In this document: positions 18,090 through 27,553 of the stretch, one piece after another
How positions within the stretch are numbered: the first letter of the stretch is position 1
Layout: each line of letters begins with the position of its first letter
Source: Flavobacteriales bacterium
GTDB lineage: Bacteria > Bacteroidota > Bacteroidia > Flavobacteriales > TMED113
DNA: 34,363 nucleotides
Assembly (NCBI GenBank): GCA_002698365.1
Contig: NZWM01000037.1
Coordinates: forward strand, 1-34,363
Reading direction: 5' to 3'
Notes under the pieces: model-generated
What the model was told of the DNA's origin: nothing
The model's input: the letters and a program-made list of their open reading frames with translations, nothing else
The model's database searches: none
Position numbers and translations under genes: made by a program

Positions 18090-20013
18090 ATTTTTTTTTG
18101 ACTTTACCGGTGTTATATATTTCAAAAAACAAATCAGTATTATTATTTTCTCTTCCTAAAAAATCTAGTTTTTTGACTATGTATTCATCTTTGACAATAC
18201 GATTATCATCGATATTAATCCACTCGCCTGTTAATCGCACATTATCAATATACAAATAACTCCCCCTGTCTCCGCTAAATTCAAATCTAATAATTACATC
18301 TTCTTGTTCTGCTGCTGCTTGAATATTAACCGATTTCTCCACCCATTCACTATTTGAGGGGAGAAAATTATTACCAACATTTAAACCATTATTAGTTATT
18401 AATTCGTCCGTATTCCACGATGCTCTCTCCTGCCAAGTTTCTCCGCAATTTTTTGAATATGAAACAACTAATAAATCTTCTGTTTGATTATTTCTTTTTC
18501 CATAAGCCAAATCAAATAGTAATTTTAATGGCTCTCCAACACCTAATCCATAATTAGTTAAATCTAAATTAGGTGAATAGAGTATGTGCTTTCTATTACA
18601 GTCAAAATATCTACTCCTAATGCGAATGGAAGCAGTACCTTGTGTAGATGCTAAATATGTTCTTGTCCAACTTGTTTCATCTTCTGGTGCATCTATAGAC
18701 CAAGATAAACTAGGACTATTACTTAATGGGAATTGATTGCTTTCAAAGCTTTCCTGTAGAGTCATTTCTGAATCGTATATAACATATGTTTTGGTTAAAC
18801 TACTTTCACCATTACTACTAATAATATTTAATGTGATATCATACTCCCCTGGATTAGAATATGTAACTGTGGGGTTTTCTTCTGATGAAAATTCAATATC
18901 AGCACCAGAAAATGACCAAGAAAAAATTGGATTATCTCCTAAAATTTTACTCTGATTTAAAAAAGTTATCGGTGTATTGACGCAAATTCTATCAACAGAA
19001 GAAACAAAAAAATCTATATTAGGTGGACACACCTCTGCAGTAAAATCATCATGAGTTCCTGTTTCCCAAAGGTTAGCACTTGTCCACAGATTATTGCGAC
19101 CAGAAACAGATGAGTTTAAACAAGTTTGCATTCTACTTGACTGCCCAACAGTAAACATACAGGTGCAAGATGAATAATCCATGAAATTTTGAATATTATC
19201 TAAACTACCACAAGTTACTTGTGATAAATTACAAGTAGAATATGCACCAATTGTATTTGGAGTATCATTTACATCATCATCAGCAGAACAATTATCAGTA
19301 TTACCATTATCTCCCCACCCCCAAGTATGAGATAAATTGAAAAAATGGCCAAACTCATGACTTAAAGTATGTCTTTTATATGGAGTATTACTGGAAGCAC
19401 CAATACTACCAACATATTCATGATTAATAATAATGCCTTCAACTTCATCCCCCCATAAAGTTCCGGGTAAATAAGTATATGCTGCAGCTCCAATGGAATT
19501 CTCAATATCTTCTACAACCCATATATTAACATATTTTGTATCATCCCAAGAAATTAATTCTTTAATACAATCATTGGCCTGATTAGTCATATTTGATACA
19601 ATTCTATTAATCCCACTTGTGCAATTACCCTCTGGATCTAATTTCGCTAATCTAAATTCTATATTAGCATTTCCAATAATACTGGCAAATTCATCTATCA
19701 CATTTTCTAAATCTGGATTAGATGCACTAAAATCCTCATTCAGAATATTAACAACATCGTCAATTTGTTCGACAGAAATATTTTCATCTACACCAATTGG
19801 ATGTCCGTCGTGGATGATGTGAAAAACAATAGGAATAACTTTTGAATCTAAATTAATAGGACTATTAGATTTCATGATATTATTAGCTATTTTTTTTTGA
19901 GGGTGACTATTTAAATACCTTTGCATCACAATATCTGTCCCACAAATAGGAATAACTTGACTAAAAGCTATGTTAAACATGAATAACAAATAACAAAATA
20001 TCTGGATTTTCAT
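18076..20013 (-). CDS. secreted M43-like (pappalysin/cytophagalysin-type) zinc metalloprotease with PKD and beta-sandwich domains (paralog 1)
   Basis: HEFGHFFNLSH (HExxHxxxxxH), NFMDYS Met-turn, PKD-like NPTVTYSNPGEYDITL, FDLAYGKR region, short C-terminal DFLGRE...KKKYELQ. Confidence 0.88.
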   Translation of the reverse strand: MKIQIFCYLLFMFNIAFSQVIPICGTDIVMQRYLNSHPQKKIANNIMKSNSPINLDSKVIPIVFHIIHDGHPIGVDENISVEQIDDVVNILNEDFSASNPDLENVIDEFASIIGNANIEFRLAKLDPEGNCTSGINRIVSNMTNQANDCIKELISWDDTKYVNIWVVEDIENSIGAAAYTYLPGTLWGDEVEGIIINHEYVGSIGASSNTPYKRHTLSHEFGHFFNLSHTWGWGDNGNTDNCSADDDVNDTPNTIGAYSTCNLSQVTCGSLDNIQNFMDYSSCTCMFTVGQSSRMQTCLNSSVSGRNNLWTSANLWETGTHDDFTAEVCPPNIDFFVSSVDRICVNTPITFLNQSKILGDNPIFSWSFSGADIEFSSEENPTVTYSNPGEYDITLNIISSNGESSLTKTYVIYDSEMTLQESFESNQFPLSNSPSLSWSIDAPEDETSWTRTYLASTQGTASIRIRSRYFDCNRKHILYSPNLDLTNYGLGVGEPLKLLFDLAYGKRNNQTEDLLVVSYSKNCGETWQERASWNTDELITNNGLNVGNNFLPSNSEWVEKSVNIQAAAEQEDVIIRFEFSGDRGSYLYIDNVRLTGEWINIDDNRIVKDEYIVKKLDFLGRENNNTDLFFEIYNTGKVKKKYELQ

Positions 20014-22385
20014 AAAGTATTTTGTATAAAAAATAATCTTTTATTTTGAATATAAACGCCCGTCTTTAATGATGATTTGTTAAAATATTCTCTACCAAAT
20101 AAATCAAAGATTCTATCGTCCTCAATTTCTTCTAATTGCTGAACCCTATCCCAATTTTCATTCAAATTACCTATTCTAAAATTATCAATATATAACCAAT
20201 TGCCACCAACATTATTTGAAACATATTCTCCTCCAGAATTTGTAACAACAATTGTATCTGATGACAAGTATCCTCGTCCGGTGAATTCAAATTTAATAAT
20301 CACACTCTCTTGTCCGGCAGAAGAGCCTAAATTAACAAACTTTTCATGCCAATCGTCTGGTAAAGGTGTATATTCATTAAAATATGTATTTGGATTGCCT
20401 AATAAATCTTCCACATAATATGTGGCACGATCCATAAATGGTTGGTTAGCATGTTTTCTAGAGACAATTAATTTATCTGGTATAATACTATTTCCACTTA
20501 CATCTTCATATGGTAATCTTTTTGCATAAGCAACATTAAAAAACACTCCAAAAGGATTAGTATTTGTGTGCACTGCATCGCTACAATTTATCTCTGGGCT
20601 ATAAATTGATTGTCTAATATTATTTAATCCCGCGCTAAAGGTCTTACTTCTAATTCGAATAGACTGAGTACCCTCATAAGCTCCATCAGATGATCTTTGC
20701 CAATTAGTTTCAGTGGGATGATTATCTAAAATATACCAACTTGGTTGTTCAATAGATTCACTAATTGGAAAATTTACACTTTCGAAATCTTCTATAAATG
20801 GTGCTGTCGTTTGATCTAATACAACAACACATTTTTCTTTTATTAATTGTGAATTACCACTACTATTTGAAACAACTAATGTCACATCATGTTGTCCAGA
20901 TGTATTATAATTGACAGTTGGGTTTTTAAGATTAGAAGACGATGGAGTTGCACCAGGAAAGGACCAGGCATAAGATATATCGCCTGCAGGGGCATTGTAG
21001 CTCATATCTTGAAATGAAACACTAAATCCATTATTTAAGCCAAGGGCTCCAATTGCATCTCCCACAACTCTAAAGTCAGCAATAGGCTGACAATCAAGAT
21101 GAGGGTTATTGAAAAAATGTGCATCATTTGTTCCTGTTAATACTAAATTTTCTTCTGTCCATAGATTATTTCTTGAACCAGAAGTGGAATTTAATGCAGC
21201 GACTACCCTGTGTTTTTGTCCCTTTGTAAACATATATGCACAATTTGTATAGTCCATAATATTTGCCACATTATCTAATGTGCCACACGATATTTGTGAT
21301 TCATATGAGAAACACCCAGATGCTCCAATTGTATTTGGAGTGTCTTCTACTCCATCATCACTATCACAATTATCTTCTAACGCAGGATCATTTGTACTAC
21401 CCCAAGGGTGAGCTAAATTAAAATAATGCCCAGCCTCATGAGACATTGTATGTCGTCTCCAATTACCGTTACTAGACGTTCCTGTTGTACCAAAATAATC
21501 ATGTTGACATAATATGCCCTCATGATTAGCTGGTGCTGAACCAGGATAATAAGCATATGCTGCTGCTCCGCTTGCTACATTTGCTACAGTCCAAATATTT
21601 AAATATTTATCATTATCCCAATATGTATCATCTTTTACATTTTCCCCACCATTAAAGGTTAACGCAGATTGATTATATGTAACACCAGTAGTACAATTTC
21701 CATCGGGATCTTTGGTTGCTAAACGAAATTCAATGCCGATGTCAGCTACAATATCTTCAAATCCTCTCGCTTCTGTAGTAATAATTTGCGCAATAATCAT
21801 CTCTTCTGAAAAAGATGGTAATACTGGTTCCGTTAAAATATTAATAATCCCGCCACAAAAACGTGTATTACCTGGATCATCAGCAACAACTACTATACTG
21901 CCATTGCCATTATTGATAACACAGATCGTGTCATTTTTTTTTACAGACTCGTTATTAAAAACTTGCCAATCTAATGTTGAAAAGTCATAGTTATCTGGGA
22001 TTACAATATTAACTGTATCAGTATTGTTAGCGACAGAACTTACAAATTCTCCATTTTGATCTACCAAGTCATCATTATTTTTATTAAAATCATCACACAT
22101 AGCTACTATGGCAGATTGAACTTGATCCATATCTATTCTTTCAACTCCATAATCATGTATTACATGAACGACAACAGGTATAACATATGTAGTATCTAAT
22201 ACTCGTCCTGTATGTAAATTATTAATGAAATCTTGTGTAAAAACTTCTAATTGATTTAAAATTTCTTTCTTATCTGGATCTAACAAAAGCTGTTCTGCAA
22301 CCATTTTATCTGTTGCACATCTATCTATTTGAGTAAATGCATTAATAGAAAAAAGTGCAGAGATTATGAATAATATTCTTTTCAT
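20010..22385 (-). CDS. secreted M43-like zinc metalloprotease (paralog 2) with additional segment before catalytic domain
   Basis: HEAGHYFNLAH, NIMDYT, PKD-like NPTVNYNTSGQHDVTLVV; ATGA overlap with paralog 1. Confidence 0.88.
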   Translation of the reverse strand: MKRILFIISALFSINAFTQIDRCATDKMVAEQLLLDPDKKEILNQLEVFTQDFINNLHTGRVLDTTYVIPVVVHVIHDYGVERIDMDQVQSAIVAMCDDFNKNNDDLVDQNGEFVSSVANNTDTVNIVIPDNYDFSTLDWQVFNNESVKKNDTICVINNGNGSIVVVADDPGNTRFCGGIINILTEPVLPSFSEEMIIAQIITTEARGFEDIVADIGIEFRLATKDPDGNCTTGVTYNQSALTFNGGENVKDDTYWDNDKYLNIWTVANVASGAAAYAYYPGSAPANHEGILCQHDYFGTTGTSSNGNWRRHTMSHEAGHYFNLAHPWGSTNDPALEDNCDSDDGVEDTPNTIGASGCFSYESQISCGTLDNVANIMDYTNCAYMFTKGQKHRVVAALNSTSGSRNNLWTEENLVLTGTNDAHFFNNPHLDCQPIADFRVVGDAIGALGLNNGFSVSFQDMSYNAPAGDISYAWSFPGATPSSSNLKNPTVNYNTSGQHDVTLVVSNSSGNSQLIKEKCVVVLDQTTAPFIEDFESVNFPISESIEQPSWYILDNHPTETNWQRSSDGAYEGTQSIRIRSKTFSAGLNNIRQSIYSPEINCSDAVHTNTNPFGVFFNVAYAKRLPYEDVSGNSIIPDKLIVSRKHANQPFMDRATYYVEDLLGNPNTYFNEYTPLPDDWHEKFVNLGSSAGQESVIIKFEFTGRGYLSSDTIVVTNSGGEYVSNNVGGNWLYIDNFRIGNLNENWDRVQQLEEIEDDRIFDLFGREYFNKSSLKTGVYIQNKRLFFIQNTL

Positions 22386-22410
22386 AAAAGAATCTGATTA
22401 TATAATCATA

Positions 22411-24744
22411 CTATCTAATTATTATAATTTCTGAAAGACGCGATTCTAATCCTTGAACTCCTAAAATATATGAACCTTTCTTCGGAATAGTGAATAAATC
22501 TTCCAGTAAGAATTCATGATAACCACTAGACAATACTAATTTTTTAGCACCAACATTTATGCCTAAAAAATTCGTTAATGAAAAAATAACTTCTGATTCT
22601 TCAATAACATCAATTGATATCGATGCTTCATTAGAAGAAGAAGGGTTGGGAGTTACTATTAAATTCTCTAAATTAACATTTCTAGATGCTGATTCATTCT
22701 GGATTACACTACTATTTCCAATTAATATATTATCGAGATAAAGCCAATTCCCTCCGATTGTACTAGCAGTTATATATTCAAGAAATCCATCTGCGTCTAC
22801 CAAATGCACAGAGTACTGATCTTCACCTGTTCCTACAAATTCGAATTTTATAATGGCTTCTTCATCTCCAGCTAATTGTTGTATCGTAACACAAAATTGT
22901 TTCCAATCATTTGGTCCAGGTGTAAATGAATTAAAATATACTTTATCAGTGGTAAATAAACTCTCTTGCTGTGACAAAAACAATCCTGATGTACCTGGTC
23001 TAGTGGAAAGTCTCGGTCTCTCTGTCCATTGTGTATCGCCACAACCTTTATATGAAACTATTAATTCATCATGATGTATTGAATAAGTATCAGTTACAAA
23101 CCCGTCATCATCTTGTTCAACAGCTGTATATGGAAGTCGTTTAGCATAAGCCACATCAAAACACAACATAAGTGGATCCGATCCTGTTGTTGTGAATTCT
23201 GACATATTTAACTCTGGTGTTGAAAACTCATGAGATCTACGTTCATATCCATAATTTTGACTTTTTATCTTAAAAGAAGATTCGCCATCACTAGATACCA
23301 TATCTGTTCTTTGCCAATGTTGCTCCTCATGTGTATCTCCCACCCACCATATTTCTGAATCCATATTTGGAAAAGTGGAAGCTTCAAAACTTTGTGCAAG
23401 TCCGTCCTCAGCTGATACATTCATCTGTGATAAAATTGTAATATAATTTTCTAAAATAGTGTCTCTACAAAAACTACCATTGCATGCTGTTAATGACACA
23501 TCGTAAGTTCCTGGTAGATCATACTGAATAGTTGGATTAGTATTCTCTGATTGCGAAGGAGACCCCCCTTCAAAAGACCAAGAGTAAGTAATCGATTCAT
23601 TACGATAATTATAAGTAAAATTTTCAAATGAAATTAAAGCACCTGAACAACCCAAATCTGTATCACTTCTAAAATCTGGTATCGGGGCACAATCCGCATA
23701 AGGACTATTATTAATACTGGTATCATCAGTTCCTGTTGCAACTAAATTAGATTCCTGCCATAAATACCATCTATTTCCTGCAAGACTATTAGCTGCCGCC
23801 AACATTCTATCTGCTTGCCCTTGAGTAAACATATGGGCACAAGATGCATAATCCATAATATTTTGCACATTATCTAATGATCCATCACATGTGGCCTGAT
23901 CTAATGGACAACCAACCGCATTACCATCAGTCCCTATTGTAGGAGGAGTATCTTCAACTCCGTCGTCAATAGAGCAGTTTCCATCTTCAGCAGGGCTATT
24001 ACTACCGCCCCAAGGATGATCTAAATTAAAAAAATGTCCCATCTCGTGAGGCATTGTATGTCTAGCCCAATTATTACCAGTAGGTCCACTATCACTATTT
24101 GTATTCCAATCTCCGAAATAATCATATCTGCAAAATATATAGTCGCCGTATTCACTACTTCCACTTCCTGGTTTGGTAGCATATGCTGCAGCCGAACTCA
24201 TATTTTCATCAAAACTTTTTACTACATATATGTTGACATATTTTCTGTCGTCCCAATTAGCCAAAGACATTACTTTAGAACCAGAATTTTCAGTCCAAGG
24301 TGATGCTGTTCTGGTGACACCATATGTACAATTTCCATCGGGATCTTTGGTAGCTAATCTAAATTCTATTTGTGGAAAACCAACAATATCAGTAAATGAA
24401 TCAATAACTTCATCTAAATCATCATTTAATCCACTGAAATCTTCGTTGATTCGTAAAATCCCATTATCTATTTGTTCATAACTAATATTTTCTTCCTCAT
24501 AATAATGAATTACATGAACAACAACAGGAATAATGTACGGTCCACCTAATCTATTATTTTCCATATTTGCTACGAAATTTTCTGTGAAAATTTCTAACTG
24601 ATCCAAAATTTGTTTTTTTTCTGGATCCTGTAAAGCTTCTTCCATAATTTTTGTTGTTCCACAAAATTTTCTTTCACCATTTTGAGCAAAAGAAAAACAA
24701 GACAAAAACATAGTAATAATAAAAAAGTAAATATATTGTTTCAT
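22411..24744 (-). CDS. secreted M43-like zinc metalloprotease (paralog 3) with full T9SS type A-like C-terminal domain
   Basis: HEMGHFFNLDH, NIMDYA, PKD-like NPTIQYDLPGTYDVSL, C-term LENLIVTPNPSSSNEASISI...KKGSYILGVQGLESRLSEIIIIR; start placed at MKQYIYFF because the longer ORF start runs into a -7 box. Confidence 0.88.
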   Translation of the reverse strand: MKQYIYFFIITMFLSCFSFAQNGERKFCGTTKIMEEALQDPEKKQILDQLEIFTENFVANMENNRLGGPYIIPVVVHVIHYYEEENISYEQIDNGILRINEDFSGLNDDLDEVIDSFTDIVGFPQIEFRLATKDPDGNCTYGVTRTASPWTENSGSKVMSLANWDDRKYVNIYVVKSFDENMSSAAAYATKPGSGSSEYGDYIFCRYDYFGDWNTNSDSGPTGNNWARHTMPHEMGHFFNLDHPWGGSNSPAEDGNCSIDDGVEDTPPTIGTDGNAVGCPLDQATCDGSLDNVQNIMDYASCAHMFTQGQADRMLAAANSLAGNRWYLWQESNLVATGTDDTSINNSPYADCAPIPDFRSDTDLGCSGALISFENFTYNYRNESITYSWSFEGGSPSQSENTNPTIQYDLPGTYDVSLTACNGSFCRDTILENYITILSQMNVSAEDGLAQSFEASTFPNMDSEIWWVGDTHEEQHWQRTDMVSSDGESSFKIKSQNYGYERRSHEFSTPELNMSEFTTTGSDPLMLCFDVAYAKRLPYTAVEQDDDGFVTDTYSIHHDELIVSYKGCGDTQWTERPRLSTRPGTSGLFLSQQESLFTTDKVYFNSFTPGPNDWKQFCVTIQQLAGDEEAIIKFEFVGTGEDQYSVHLVDADGFLEYITASTIGGNWLYLDNILIGNSSVIQNESASRNVNLENLIVTPNPSSSNEASISIDVIEESEVIFSLTNFLGINVGAKKLVLSSGYHEFLLEDLFTIPKKGSYILGVQGLESRLSEIIIIR

Positions 24745-24777
24745 ATTCAAGTGTTTAATCTGTAAAATCATTGAACA

Positions 24778-24785
24778 CAAATATA
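24778..24785 (-). promoter_or_regulatory. Bacteroidota -7 box (TATATTTG, minus) upstream of the M43 cluster
   Basis: plus CAAATATA, about 33 bp upstream of the ATG at 24744. Confidence 0.5.
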
Positions 24786-24831
24786 CTAAAAAATAGCAAA
24801 GAAAATAGAAGTTAATAGTATTGAGATATTT

Positions 24832-26202
24832 CTACTGCGTTTTTGATAAAAAATCATACACATCCATCACTCTTGCACATTGAACTATTTTGATAGTTCG
24901 ATTAGAATGAAGTTGTTTATTGTGTGATGATATCACAATGCTTGTAAAACCTATCCTTGCTGCCTCTTCTATGTGGTTTTCTATTCTTGGTATTGGCCTG
25001 ATTTCTCCATTTAAACCAACTTCTCCTGCAAAACATATTTTCGAATTTATCGAAATGTCTTCGTTAGAAGAAAGAACTGAAGCTATAACAGCCAAATCCA
25101 TGGATGGATCCGAAACACTAATCCCACCAGCAATATTTAAAAATACATCTTGAGAACTTAATTTAAACCCACATTTTTTTTCTAACACCGCCAATAGCAT
25201 ATTTAATCTCTTTAGATTAAATCCATTACAAGACCTTTGGGGAGTTCCATATACAGCGGGGGTAACCAATGACTGAACTTCAACCAAAAATGTTTTTTGA
25301 CCTTCAAAAGTAGAAGCGATTGCTGTCCCACTTAAATGATTATTGATATTATTATCAATTAAAATAGTTGAAGGGTTTAACACTGGCTCCAGGCCCGCTT
25401 CTTTCATTTCATAAACCCCAACCTTTGAGGTCGGGCCAAATCTATTTTTCTTAGCTCTTAAAATTCTATATAAATGGTTTTTTTCCCCCTCAAAATGTAA
25501 TACAACATCAACCATGTGCTCTAAAATTTTTGGACCAGCAATTTGCCCATCTTTAGTAATATGGCCAATTAATATAATTGCAGTATTTGATTGTTTCGCA
25601 TATTGTAACATTTCTGCACAACATTGCTTAATTTGACTCACTGATCCAATTGGCGACTCTACAAAATCACTATATAAAGTTTGTATTGAATCAATAATAA
25701 TTAGTTTATATGGTGTATTATTTTTTTGACTTTGAGAGCAATAATGAAGAATGTTTTTAGTTGATGTTTCACTATATATATCACAATATTCATTTTTTAT
25801 ACCTAATCTATCTGCTCGAATTTTAATTTGAGTTTCTGCTTCTTCACCTGAAACATATAAAATCTTTTTATTTTCCGACAAAGCCATTTGTAATAATAAG
25901 GTAGATTTCCCTATACCGGGTTCACCCGCCAATAGGATAATAGAACCGGCTACAATTCCACCACCTAAAACAGTGTCTAATTCAGGATCTTGTGTTGCAC
26001 ACAATATGCTGGTATTTTGAACTACATGTTGAATCGGAATGGGAGTTTTTACATTAATTGGAATATCAAATAATTTATTTTTAGATTTTTTAGATTTAAT
26101 TTCTTCAGCAATAGTATTCCACTCCTTGCAAATAGGGCATCTTCCATGCCACTTAGGTGTTTCGTTTCCACAATTCTGACAATAAAAATGAACTTTACCC
26201 AT
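24832..26202 (-). CDS. radA: DNA repair protein RadA (Sms)
   Basis: 456 aa; CQNCGNETPKWHGRCPICKEW zinc finger, GEPGIGKSTL Walker A, RAKKNRFG motif, C-terminal Lon-like domain. Confidence 0.96.
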   Translation of the reverse strand: MGKVHFYCQNCGNETPKWHGRCPICKEWNTIAEEIKSKKSKNKLFDIPINVKTPIPIQHVVQNTSILCATQDPELDTVLGGGIVAGSIILLAGEPGIGKSTLLLQMALSENKKILYVSGEEAETQIKIRADRLGIKNEYCDIYSETSTKNILHYCSQSQKNNTPYKLIIIDSIQTLYSDFVESPIGSVSQIKQCCAEMLQYAKQSNTAIILIGHITKDGQIAGPKILEHMVDVVLHFEGEKNHLYRILRAKKNRFGPTSKVGVYEMKEAGLEPVLNPSTILIDNNINNHLSGTAIASTFEGQKTFLVEVQSLVTPAVYGTPQRSCNGFNLKRLNMLLAVLEKKCGFKLSSQDVFLNIAGGISVSDPSMDLAVIASVLSSNEDISINSKICFAGEVGLNGEIRPIPRIENHIEEAARIGFTSIVISSHNKQLHSNRTIKIVQCARVMDVYDFLSKTQ

Positions 26203-26204
26203 AA

Positions 26205-27203
26205 CTAATTTTTATTTTCTAAGTGAACACGACTTGTCTGCGCCCTCTGCAGCATTAAAGCTATCACAGCAATCACCCCAGAAACGATAATCATCATTGT
26301 TTGTGAAGTATGAACAACTAATGCAAAAGCAGCAGCCACATCTTTATCAATACTAATAGTAACTAAGGCCATCGCTACAAAAAAATGATATGAACCAATA
26401 CCCGCTGGAGTAGGCATAATCATACCAAAACCACCTGCTACTAATATAAATATCCCTTGACCTACACTTAAATGAGCTGTTTCTTGAAAACAATAAAAAC
26501 AGACTACTGTCATAAATAAATAACATAACCATATAAGAATGGTATATAGTGAAAATAACAATTTATGTTTTATATTTTTAATAGATAAAAAACCTTCTTT
26601 TATACCACTAAAAAAAGAATCTATTTTATCTAAAAATTTAACTGGCAAAATGTTACTTCTAAGTTTAAAAAGAAAAAGAAACAAAAAAAATATAAATAAT
26701 ATATAAGCATATATTTTAACATCTGGGGATCCAAATGAACTAGAAAATAAAAGGAAATCTTGATAATTGAAAAACAAAGCCAATAAAATACAAATACCTA
26801 GTAAAAAAAAATCAATTAGTCTCTCCAAGAGTACATGACCAAATAATGTGGACACAGGGATATTATTTACCTTATTCACCGCCGTACACCTCATCACTTC
26901 CCCGCTTCGCGGGATTGCCACATTAAATAAATAACCAAAAGCTATTGCGTGAATTAAAGTCGATGTTTTAGATTCAACACCTAATGGTTTAATTAACAAC
27001 TGCCATCTCAAGCCTCTAAAAACATATGCTAAATAACCAAATAGTGCAGATAATAAAACCCAACCCCATGACATAGTATATAATCGATCAACCAAAGTAG
27101 CAAAATTGGTCGTTTTAAAAGTAACATATGATAAATATATAGCTAATAATAATCCAAAAACTGCAATTAGCACTTCCCAAATTTTAGAGTTTTTATATTT
27201 CAT
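26205..27203 (-). CDS. lysylphosphatidylglycerol synthase TM / flippase-like membrane protein
   Basis: 332 aa multi-TM; IPRSGEVMRC and FGMIMPTPAGIGSYHFFVAMAL motifs. Confidence 0.8.
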   Translation of the reverse strand: MKYKNSKIWEVLIAVFGLLLAIYLSYVTFKTTNFATLVDRLYTMSWGWVLLSALFGYLAYVFRGLRWQLLIKPLGVESKTSTLIHAIAFGYLFNVAIPRSGEVMRCTAVNKVNNIPVSTLFGHVLLERLIDFFLLGICILLALFFNYQDFLLFSSSFGSPDVKIYAYILFIFFLFLFLFKLRSNILPVKFLDKIDSFFSGIKEGFLSIKNIKHKLLFSLYTILIWLCYLFMTVVCFYCFQETAHLSVGQGIFILVAGGFGMIMPTPAGIGSYHFFVAMALVTISIDKDVAAAFALVVHTSQTMMIIVSGVIAVIALMLQRAQTSRVHLENKN

Positions 27204-27535
27204 TCTAAAATTGAATTATTTGTTTCATTTGGGAATAAAATAGTAGGCTTATATGTTTGTGCTTCGTTTTGATTTAACATTGCATAAGAAACTATAATAA
27301 TAATATCATTTATTCGCATTTTTAATGCAGCGGGGCCATTAATCCCAATTTGTCCAACTGTGTCGCCTGGAATAACATATGTTTCTAGCCTTTCTCCATT
27401 TGAAACATTTAATACTTGTACTTTTTCCCCTGCAACTATATTTGCTGCATTCATCAAAACTGGATCTATTGTTATACTACCAATATAGTCAACATTAGCC
27501 TGAGTAATTTTTACTCGATGAATTTTAGATTTCAT
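27200..27535 (-). CDS. panD: aspartate 1-decarboxylase precursor
   Basis: MKSKIHRVKITQANVDYIGSITIDPVLM (cleavage G-S), NGERLETYVIPGDTVGQIGINGPAA; internal ATG at 27535 chosen. Confidence 0.96.
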   Translation of the reverse strand: MKSKIHRVKITQANVDYIGSITIDPVLMNAANIVAGEKVQVLNVSNGERLETYVIPGDTVGQIGINGPAALKMRINDIIIIVSYAMLNQNEAQTYKPTILFPNETNNSILE

Positions 27536-27553
27536 AATGTGTATCAACATATC

